Origin: Brachionus manjavacas
Lineage: Eukaryota > Rotifera > Eurotatoria > Ploima > Brachionidae
NCBI GenBank assembly: GCA_019054805.1
Contig: JAHQIY010000034.1
Coordinates: forward strand, 372,001-436,000
DNA length: 64,000 nt
Direction: 5' to 3'
Shown: piece after piece, positions 20,460 to 29,285 of the stretch
Layout: each line of letters starts with the position of its first letter
Numbering within the stretch: the stretch's first letter is position 1
Program-made: the position numbers and the translations under genes
The notes under the pieces: model-generated
What the model was told of the DNA's origin: nothing
Seen by the model: only the letters and a program-made list of their open reading frames with translations
Database searches by the model: none

Positions 20460-21510
20460 TTAATTATTTGGCAAATTTGTAAATTCAAAACAAAAAGAAA
20501 CTTGATCAGGTTCGTCGTACCCAGGCTCAGGTTCGGGTGCTTTTCTTTTCGGATTTAACTCGTCTCTTAACTTTAGCAAATCATCTGAAACAACAAAACT
20601 ATCATCCACATTTTCATCATCATCATCTTCATCATCTAATTGTTCATCAGCTTCATTATTTTTACCTTTAATTTATTTTTTATTTAATTAGTAACATAAA
20701 ATAATTTACAGGTAAATGACTTAATTAATTAATTACCTAATAACAAGAATAACTCTTTAGCTGTTTTTATTTTCCTTGTCTCTTCTTCAGGTAAATTTAA
20801 TACATCTAAACCAATAAACATTTCATGTCCAAAAAGAGCTTTGTAAGGACTCATTGTTAGGTTCGTTATGGCTCACAATGAGTCCTTACAAATTAAGCTT
20901 CTGTTAGAAATAATAATATTTTTTATTTTTTGCTATTATGATATCCATTGCATAATACCTGTAATGGATTAAAATTATAAATTAATATAAATTATAAATT
21001 ATTATAATTACCTTCATGATGTTGATTATTTTTAATTAATTGAACAATTGGCAATGCTTTTGCCCATTTAGTTGATTTGTTCATTCTCATCCAACTACCG
21101 AGTATGTTCTGAACGTCATCGTTAGCCCTTTCAACACTACCTTGTGATCTCCCTTGCGGTCTTCGAGCTCTACCATGAATAATATTTAAATCAGGCCATA
21201 GTAATTTTACTGACTCAATGACCTTGTTTCGAAATTCTTTCCCGTTATCACTTTGTAATAATAACCAAACCATTTGTTTTTTTTTCAGATTTTTCTATTA
21301 ATTGTTTGATGTCCCCAGTTGTTTTGACAGCATAATTCTTACGATAGCGATGACAATTTTTTACTTTGGTATGGTTATCGATGATATCTATTAAATAGTC
21401 CACCTGTTTTTTAGTAAATTTTGTTGTTGGACGGCATTATTGTTCGGGATAATGAGAGCATCTTCTATCTCTTGAATTGTTTCAATCATTTTTACTTAAA
21501 TATTTTAAAA
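20460..21510 (-). pseudogene. Integrase-core transposon gene (KRBA2/SCAND3-like), degraded
   Basis: The retroviral-type integrase core is seen as LQSDNGKEFRNKVIESVKLL (21250-21190), followed by RPQGRSQGSVERAN and then, after an insertion, MSPYKALFGHEMFIGL (20855-20808). This order and wording match integrase-bearing DNA transposons of the KRBA2/SCAND3 (Ginger-like) kind and some retroelements. A GT-AG intron at 20736-20666 joins the core to an acidic tail (EADEQLDDEDDDDENVDD, stop at 20460). Upstream, 21300-21507 holds the N-terminal part, interrupted by stops and lacking the first catalytic Asp region. The frame is further broken by a ~120 bp insertion at about 20858-20995. Confidence 0.65.
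20840..20892. repeat. 18-bp perfect hairpin inside the integrase gene
   Basis: TTTGTAAGGACTCATTGT (20840-20857) and ACAATGAGTCCTTACAAA (20875-20892) are perfect inverse copies around a 17-nt loop starting TAGGTTCGTTATGGCTC. The first arm is the coding sequence of the integrase (MSPYK). The second is an inverted duplicate brought in with the insertion. Confidence 0.8.
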
Positions 21511-22604
21511 AAAATTAAAAATTAAAAATTAACACAATCCATACACATGCAACATTAATAAAAGAAATAATTCAATTTATAAAATTTTCAATTAAATTGT
21601 TTAAAATTAAAAAGTTAATATTTCGCTTTTTTATGTATTAAAATTTTTATAATTTAACTTTTTTCAAAAAATTGTATTATTTTTTTTTACATTATGTGGT
21701 ATCAAAAATCTATCATGTGGCTGCAAGGAAGGACTTAGTCTCCATTCCATCGGCCAAGGCCTCGCCTAAATAATTTTTTAAATAAATAAACAATTTAATT
21801 TAGCTTCAAACTTGATATTTTGAATAAGCTATTGTGAACGTGTTATTTTGAGTATTCAAAAATTATTATCTTAATTTGATAATGTCATTTTGAACTTTAA
21901 AACAACATGTAGTTTTTGCTATTATGATATCGCTATTATGATTTTGCTATTTTGATCAATGCTATTTTAATACACAGCCCTTTAAAGCTATTAAAACTTT
22001 CTTAACATCCTCTTCACTATAAAAAAGGTTCATAGGTGGCCTCTCTAAATCTCTGGAAGTGATTATATACAATGTTCTTAATTTTGTGATGAGAGTCTTG
22101 TTGAGCTTTTCCTTTATGCGAAAACAACTGCGCATAGAAATTCAGAAAATTTATTATTATTAAGTTTACTGGAACTTATATTTACAAGGTTTCCTGAATT
22201 CCTAAATCTGCTTGTTTTTCTCCAAAACATTTTACAGCTTTTGTCTTTTAACTTAACGTTTTTAACATGATCGTGTTTTTAAGCCTCTAGGCTTATTAGA
22301 GATCTTAGCTTTTTCTTATTATGATCAATAAGGGACCTTAAATATTATCTATTTCTCTTTCAGTCTTTATCTTATCTTAAAAAGGACCTGCAATTTGCCA
22401 TCTTTGTTGGTCGGTTACTTTTTTCTATTTTGGCAAATTTTTTGGAGTCTTTCTTTTATGTGATCAAGAATAAAGTAAATTGTGGCAATTTTTGACAAGC
22501 ATGGTCTCAAATCAAAGGTAACGGGTGTAGAATAAAAATGGCAGAATAGTTTAGTTTAATTTGTTATAAGAGTGGACAAGAAAAAGTAACCAAAATTTTC
22601 CAAA
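21511..22604. other. Non-coding repeat-derived stretch
   Basis: No gene. GC island at about 21748-21770 (GGCCAAGGCC hairpin). Several GCTATTATGAT units at 21919-21965. A diverged reverse copy of the 7486-7782 MITE interior at about 22340-22460. Confidence 0.45.
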
Positions 22605-22849
22605 AGCTGAAGTTGTAAGGCTAATGATTTGCAAAATCTCTGCAAAATGCACTACGCTAGATTAGATTGAAATTTGATTTCTGCTAAGCTCTGCAAATTT
22701 AGCAGACCTTGATATTTAATGCAACTTTGAATGTTGCACTATGTTTCATTCACAGAATTAATTTTAAGCTTTTAGAAAAAATGTTATTCAATTTTTTTTA
22801 CATTTTTTTCTGTTCTTTTTATCATTTTGTACTTAATTTCACAAAACCT
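22605..22849. mobile_element. Truncated copy of the TGTGAA-TIR MITE family
   Basis: It matches, in reverse orientation, about 59087-59310: shared blocks include GCAAATTTAGCAGA, TGCAACTTTGAATGTTGCAC and CTCTGCAAAATGCAC. Its right end carries TTGTACTTAATTTCACAAAA, the inverted terminal repeat of the family. The other end is missing. Confidence 0.65.
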
Positions 22850-23271
22850 TCTTTTTTTAGTTTTTAAAAATAAATTATTTTTATTTTGGAGAATCAATAA
22901 AGTGTGATAAAAGCCAAAATTTTCTTTAACTGTTAATCACTATGCCAAAGTTTTCGATGAACATAAAGATTAAAAGATCAGAGAAAAAATTTATTCAAAA
23001 AAATATTTTAATATCGCTGTAAAATTAGATATTTTATTTATTAATTGGATTTTTTTGTTTAAAGGTTAAAACACAGTAATTTTAACTAAGGCCATATAAT
23101 ACCACTTCAATTGATCAAATGGTAATATAACTTGCATTTCATAAAACAAAGTTATTTCATAGAATAAAAATCAAAAAAAATTTTGTTCAAAAATTTATTT
23201 TGAATTTGGTAAAAACCATTTTTTTAGGCAAAATATAAATCAAATAAAAATGTTAACGCTTTTTCACTTTC
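22850..23271. other. AT-rich stretch downstream of SGTA
   Basis: No coding signal beyond the 3' end of the SGTA gene. Confidence 0.4.
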
Positions 23272-24767
23272 TTAATTTTTAGGTTCTTTAGACTGGTCGC
23301 TTGAAGATGAAGGTCCTTGGTTATTTCCTAAGCTCATTCTTTCTCTCATTTGTCTAATTAGATCAGGATTCGCTTGGTTCATTTGCTGGGCCCATTGTTG
23401 TGCTCTTAAAAAAAATCGAAATAAAATTTCCTTGATTACATATTTGAAGAGTACGAGTTCAAAATTGAATCGAATCCCGCATTGGGTGCTTCTGCATTAG
23501 GTGCATTTGGTGCACTTGCATTTGGGGCATTTGGCGCATTTGATCCAGCGGCTTCATTGGGTTGTTGACCATTTGCACCACCAAACATTGTTCCAACTAA
23601 ATTTGACATTCTGGTTAAATAACCAATTTTAAAATAAATTTTAAGTTTAACACAAATTTAAGCTTACACATTTTGCATGTGCGGATCTGACATTAATTGA
23701 GTTGCCATATTCATAAATTGAGGATTATTGAACATTGACATCATGTTTCCAAATTGGCTCATATCCTTTTGAATTCAAATTGGAAATTAAAAAATTAAAT
23801 GCTTTTTTTTAAATATTACTGGCATGCCAGTTGGACTTGAATTTTTTAATTTTTCCTCAACAATTTTTAAATTTTGCTTGTATCCTTCATTATTAGGCTC
23901 CAGTTGGATTGCTTTGTTGTAAGCTTCATAGGCCTCTTCATTTTGATTATTTGACAAAAGAGCAAGTCTAAAACAGCAATTTTTTTGAGCAATTCCAGGG
24001 TGATGTGAAATTTAGTAGAAATTTTTGAAAATTTTAAATTTGAGAGAAATTCTCAGGAAATTTTTAATTTCTTTCTTAAATTAATTAATCTTGACTTTTT
24101 TGCCCATGAGAAAATTTAACATGAGTCAAAAAATTTTGGCATGACATTTTGCACTATTTTGAATTTTTTTAAAAATATTTTGTTAGATTTTGCACTTAAT
24201 TTCACGCCTAATTCAAAATAGATTCAAAATTACCCAAGACGACCCCATGCTTTTCCATAGCTTGGATCAATTTTTAGAGCATTTTTGCAATCCTCAATTG
24301 AACTGTTGAAATCAGAGAGTTTTGAATGAGCTGCAGCTCTATTACAATAATAAACCGCATTGCTCTTATCGATCTCTATAGCTTTGTTGTACTGATCTAG
24401 AGCTTCATTGAATTTTTCTTGCTTCATCAGTTCATTACCCTCGGTTTTATGTTTATCAGCCTTTTCTTTTAGTTCAGCTGGAAGTTCCCTCTGTATTATT
24501 AATTTATTAATTTTTTAAATAATTGATTTTTTTCCAATAAATTACTTTAATGACTGATTTTTCAGCAATGCTCAAGAGATCAAGTCCACTGTCAAAGTTA
24601 GTTTTACAAATCTCATCATCGATTGCTATTTCATACGAGGATTCCAAACATTGGGAAGCTACTTCGAGACTTTCTTTTAGGTCAGCGGCAATGTTTTCTT
24701 GTTTTAGTTCATCACGCAAAAATTTTAGAATAGCAAATATCAAAGTACGCTTGGCTTCCAAAGACAT
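23272..24767 (-). CDS. SGTA: Small glutamine-rich TPR co-chaperone
   Basis: Six exons: 24767-24546, 24490-24234, 23967-23820, 23765-23668, 23610-23440 and 23404-23272; all junctions are GT-AG and in frame, giving 342 residues. SGTA binds HSP70/HSP90 and sorts tail-anchored and mislocalised membrane proteins toward GET or degradation. The N-terminal homodimerisation domain ([20 protein letters not shown] ... [16 protein letters not shown]) matches SGTA residues 1-60. Three TPR units follow, with [20 protein letters not shown] and NRAAAHSKL as landmarks. The C-terminal part has the NNP-F and (L)MSDPHMQN block and a Gln/Met-rich end ([19 protein letters not shown]). A NAP/APN-repeat linker ([17 protein letters not shown]) in exon 5 is lineage-specific. 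Confidence 0.93.
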
Positions 24768-25755
24768 TTCAAATGAATCTTTAATTGGAATTTGAAAAAA
24801 AAATTGGTTGTTAAGTTTTAGTATAATTTTGGTGTAGATGAATTTAAAAATAAGTGAAACAAAGTGCAACTGATTTAAATTGAAAAAAAAAGAAAAGAAT
24901 AGAGTTGGTAAACGAGAAATAAGTTAAAAATTTCATAATTTAAAAAAATAAATTCATTTTTTTGTTATATAACTAATTCGTTCATTATTTTGCTAATTTA
25001 TTTTTGCACTTAGAATTTTTTTCAAAGTAAGTTGCTAAAAGAACCTAACTTTATGAAAAAAATTTGTTTCTGAAATCGTATTTTAAGTCCGAGTAATGGA
25101 CAACTATTGTATTTTTCAATTTTACAACTATCATTTTTTGTTTTTTATTTTTTTCTTACTGTCTGTATTTTTCATTTATTCAAGTTTTCTTTAATACAAC
25201 TTTAAAATTATTCAACTTTTAAAATTTTAAATTATTGTTTTTAAAACTTATTCAACTTTTCAATTATTCTTAACTCATTCAACTATTCTATTTTAGAAAA
25301 TTATAAGTTTTTGTATAATTTTTTTTCTAAATCAATCAATGAGCAATTAATTATTAAAAAAAATTTAGCAGTATTTAAGAAAAAAACTCTCACCCTTTTT
25401 GCTGAACCGAACTCCCCAAACCAGGGCTGCGCCCCAGACCGCTTTATTTTATCTAAAATTTTGTTTAAATAAATCTTATTTTAAAATAAACCATTTGAAA
25501 TTAAATTTCTTTCTTAAAATTTATTTTGTTTTAAAAATTTTTGTTAATTTTTTGATTGTATCAAAAATCAAAAAATGCCCTAAATCATAATTCGCTTTAT
25601 ATTTTATCTTTTTCATACGTTTTATTAAATATCTTTTGTGTAATAAAATTTATTTAATTAAATTTTCACTTGAATTAATAAAAAAAGAATAAGACTAGAA
25701 GATATTTAAGTTGTTTAATAAAAATTATAGTCCATGAATGCAAAAAAATGGAATG
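24768..25755. other. Non-coding AT-rich stretch
   Basis: No gene. A GC island at about 25404-25441 contains GGGCTGCGCCC (hairpin) in a poly-A/T background. Confidence 0.4.
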
Positions 25756-26560
25756 ATAAATAAGGAATAAACTGTGATCAATCGGCGTCTATTGCCATCC
25801 ATGTGCTGACTTAATTACTAGCAAAAGCATCAACAATGCTGTCTCACATGTAAAAATTACTTGGCATAAATAAACTAGAAGGTCTAGTAGTCTTCGATGA
25901 CTTCAACTTTTGAGAAATTATGTGGTCAAGCCTCGGTGGGGCAATGTGAAATATTAGTACAAAAATTACAGTAAAAAAGTAAAAACGCTATAATTTTTTT
26001 TCTAATTGTATAAAAATGGTTCTGTAAACAGTACAATATTGTACAAATTTTTTAGAAACGAATACCAAGCTCTGCAAAAACTCTGCAATTTATTGCATAT
26101 ATTAAACATATATTTTTTGATGGTGTGCATTTTACAGAAAAATGCAGAGTTTTTGCAGAGCTTGGTATTCGTTTCTAAAAATTTTGTACAATATTGTACT
26201 GTTTACAGAACCATTTTTACACAATTAGAAAAAAAATTATAGCGTTTTTACTTTTTGTACTGTAATTTTTGTGCTAATATTTCACTTTGCCCCTCGGTGG
26301 CTCATGTAAGAGCAAAGGAAGAAATATCAGCATCGAATTCCTGGATATTCGACAACTTTATCGACTTTTATTTCTCCCGGCCTTTGGTGCCAAGGATCTT
26401 GTACTATGTGATGACCCTTTAAGAATCTTCCAGATCAACATATGTCCTCATCTCAGCTCAAAGTTCAACGTAGAGCTACCAAATTAGTGCCCAGTTTTAG
26501 AAATCTCAAATATCAATCTAGATTAGCAAAAATTGACAAACCTACGCTCTAAGTTATTAT
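25756..26560 (+). mobile_element. Decayed LINE remnant, interrupted by a MITE
   Basis: After the MITE, the sequence from about 26301 to 26551 is LINE-derived. Near 26456-26551 a frame reads VQRRATKLVPSFRNLKYQSR, the conserved post-RT block found intact in the LINE at 54.8-55.8 kb. It ends with (TTA)n at about 26556. The part before the MITE (25756-25930) is of similar composition and continuous with it across the target duplication. The coding frame is broken by stops. Confidence 0.6.
25940..26291. mobile_element. Foldback MITE with perfect 9-bp target duplication
   Basis: A 352 bp element whose two ~150 bp arms are near-perfect inverted repeats around a ~55 bp loop. Ends: GGCAATGTGAAATATTAG and, inverted, GGCAAAGTGAAATATTAG. 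CCTCGGTGG flanks both sides exactly (25931-25939 and 26292-26300). No coding capacity. A 9-bp duplication suggests mobilisation by a Mutator-type transposase; 8 bp (hAT- or P-type) is possible because of G-run ambiguity. The terminal TGTGAAAT and GTACAAAA motifs are shared with the elements at 53770-54233 and 59087-59445. Confidence 0.85.
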
Positions 26561-26696
26561 TATTATTATTTTTTTATTCAGTAAACACTGCGAGGGTGAT
26601 GTAAAAAAAAAAATAAAGTAAAGTTTTTTCTTTCTAAATAAAAAACTTTTCATATTTTTTAAGAAATTAAAGAGTTATTTGTTACAATGATACCCC

Positions 26697-27372
26697 TTAC
26701 AATAATATAATAATAAAATTCTCTACTTTACTAAGCCTAGAATCGAACGATTCTATTGCCTTTTTAATTTCTTCAATGGAAATCCTTTCGGTTGCTTTGC
26801 TTATCTCTTGAAAATTTTCCCTTGAAGAATAACATTTATTCTCCATTCTTGCTACGATTGCGTTCCATAAGTAAAATACACATGGATTCAAATCAGGATA
26901 TCTTTTTAATAAAAATTTTTAGATTATTTTCTCAAAACCTTTGGCTTATATTCGTAGTGTGTGGTTTGGCTCCATCTTGTTAAAATACCCATTTATAGTT
27001 ACCATTTAGTCTATTTATTTATTTATTTCAATTAACGCCTTAAAGGCGATGTAAAAAAAAGTAAAAAGAAAGACAAAATAAAATTTTATAAATAAGACAA
27101 AGTTTGAGTGTTTTCTAAAAAAAAATTATTGAATAAAATATTGCCTTCGCGTTTTGCAAAAAGAAGGATCGTGAACTTATAATAATTTGAGTCTATTGTT
27201 TCACCTTATCAAGAAATTTTTTTAATTCTTAATGAAAATTTTTCAAAAAATGTGTTACTCTCTTTTATTAAATATGGTTTGGTTAAGCCAAACTTGGTCA
27301 TACCCATCTATACCATAACAGATAAGGGATTTTTGGATATATCTTCTCATCAGAAAACAAAACTGGAAGATT
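26697..27372 (-). pseudogene. Mariner/Tc1-type transposase remnant
   Basis: On the minus strand, in order: LFSDEKIYPKIPYLLWYRW (about 27370-27300, the FSDEK block holding a catalytic Asp), GYFNKMEPNHT (about 26993-26960, corresponding to the usual FQQDGAPxH), then PDLNPCVFYLWNAIVARMEN and an amphipathic helix ending at 26697 (the D/LNPxDFFLW block). Stops and frame changes separate the pieces, so it is inactive. A short palindrome-cored module at 27005-27110 interrupts it. Confidence 0.7.
27005..27110. repeat. Short palindrome-cored repeat module inside the mariner remnant
   Basis: TATTTATTTATTTCAATTAA on the left, palindrome core GCCTTAAAGGC, then GATGTAAAAAAAAG and an A-rich tail. Same architecture as the modules at 1364, 2911 and 41041. 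Confidence 0.55.
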
Positions 27373-27594
27373 CTTGAATATTTTTTTTATTTTTACGCCA
27401 AAATTATGTGCATTGCAAACGGCTAGTAACATGATTTTGCGTAAGTAAAGGTACAATTAATTTTTTATATTTTTGAGCAATCAGCATTTGGAAATTTAGA
27501 AATTTTTTAATTAAAAAAATCATTACCTGGGATAACACCTGGCACATGAATTTCAACGTCCAGAAATGTAAATTCATGGTTTTCAAAAATAAAA

Positions 27595-28540
27595 CTAATC
27601 ACTTTAGCACTTCTTTCAAGCTCACCATGATATCAGCTGAAACCGGTTCCAGACTGACACTTGAAGAGATCAAAACGGAAAAGGACCCCGGCGTATATTT
27701 TTCTCTAGTGACCTGAAATGGAGAACCCACTGCCAACACTCGGGGGTCAAAGCCAACTCCATTCTTGGACAACTCCGCCAGGCCTTCCATGCCTGGAATC
27801 CTCAATCCTTCAAGTCCCTGTACACTGCTTTTGTCCGACCTCACCTCGAATATGCCACCTCAGTATGGAATCCCCATAGACGAGCAGATGTAAGGATCAT
27901 CGAAAACATCCAAAAGAGAGCAACCAAACTAGTAGGCCGCATCAGAGACCGCAGCTACCAAGACAGGCTCGCCATCCTGAACCTAACCACACTCGAATCA
28001 CGCAGATCAAGGGGTGACCTCATCTCCCGCTACAAGATCGCAAATGGACTACTTGACATCATCTGGCTAGCCTCAACCAAACTTATGTCGTGCATCGCCT
28101 GCCAACGCAATCAGGGGTCACAAAAAACGCCTTTTTGTCCAGCTATCCAACTGTCCGGCGCGAACAAACTTCCTAAATAACAGAGTTGCATCTACCTGGA
28201 ACAATCTCGCGTCCTCGACTGTCAACGCTCCAACCCTTAACAGCTTCAAGGCCCGCCTCGCCATACATCTTGCCCGCTCGAACACCACCACCACCTAAAC
28301 CTCAACGACCAACCATGGCCCAGTCAGTGAGACGGTGAGTCGAAGGCCTGGGCACTCCCCAGAAGCGTTTACGCTAGGACTGGGGGGGGGGGGGTCTTAG
28401 CTCGAACACTCATCGTTCCACATTCCTTCTCGCCAAACGCACAATCAGTCATCATAGCGATTCAAGTTGTTTTGGATTGCTCGCAGGGTGATTCCCTGCT
28501 ATGACTCAATTTATTATTATTATTATTATTATTGTCGAGA
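27595..28540 (+). mobile_element. GC-rich LINE ORF2 3' part, frameshifted
   Basis: Consecutive plus-strand frames encode the C-terminal third of a LINE ORF2: KTEKDPGVYFS, then after a frame change LRQAFHAWNPQSFKSLYTAF, VRPHLEYATSVWNPHRRADV, IQKRATKLVGRIRDRSYQDR, LAILNLTTLESRRSRGDLI, and later NRVASTWNNLASSTVNAPTL, NSFKARLAI, ending in Thr codons and a stop near 28298. A 3' UTR with a 13-G run (28382-28394) and a (TTA)n tail (about 28508-28533) follows. GC content is about 50%, very unlike the surrounding AT-rich DNA. It is 5' truncated and has frameshifts. Confidence 0.88.
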
Positions 28541-29285
28541 AAGAATATCAAATAGGAAAAAAAGATTTGCTAAATTAAATCTAAAAAAGACAACTTAATT
28601 ACTTTTGAAATCAAATAGCTCTGTTAAAATGTTTGTTTTCAGTTATAATCTTTGATTAAGAGTCTTAATTTATGATTTTCATTTATTTCTTGAAGTTAAT
28701 TCTAATTAGAACAATGCAAAAACTTATAAATTAGTCTTTAAATTTATTACTTTGAAATATTTTCATATCTTTTTTCGTTAAAGATCAAATATAAAATATA
28801 AAATTTGTTAAAGATTAAAGAATAAATATAAAATCCTAAACAAATTTTTTTGCTGAATTAATTTAACTTTAATTTTACGCAAATTTACGTAAAATCACAT
28901 AAAATTTCGTAAAAACAGTTTATCGTAGCAGTACTGTATAATTACGCAATTATTTTCAAAGATGTAAAATAGAAAAAAAACTTGCCATATTTTTAATTTA
29001 ATTATTTTAATAAAAGAAATGAATTTTAAACATCGTTTATTATAGATTCGAATAATTGAAACAGTGAATTGAATTTTACATTGGTGTTGTTTTTGATTAG
29101 AATTACCAACACAAGGCTTTGGTAATTTAAAAAAAAAAAACTTAAGATGATATTGAAGATACGAAAAAAATTTTTTAAAGCATTTCTTTATTAAATTAAT
29201 CTATTTAGTTAATCAAATTCAAAATTCAAAAGAAATTTTCAATTGTTTCTGTTTAACAACTTTAATTTTTAAACTAAGTTTTTTT
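28541..29285. other. Non-coding AT-rich stretch with one MITE end
   Basis: At about 28870-28945 TTTTACG/CGTAAAA-rich sequence ends in TATCGTAGCAGTACTGTA, the inverse of the end CAGTGCTGCTACGATA seen at 63038. This is a solo end of that foldback family. No gene. Confidence 0.5.

Noticed and set aside
24507-24869. Upstream extension of SGTA (MHFVSLIFKFIYTK...)
   Set aside because: The family start is the internal [14 protein letters not shown] at 24767; the upstream part is AT-rich 5' leader.
27599-27844. 81-codon antisense frame in the GC-rich LINE
   Set aside because: Reverse-strand shadow of the LINE ORF2.
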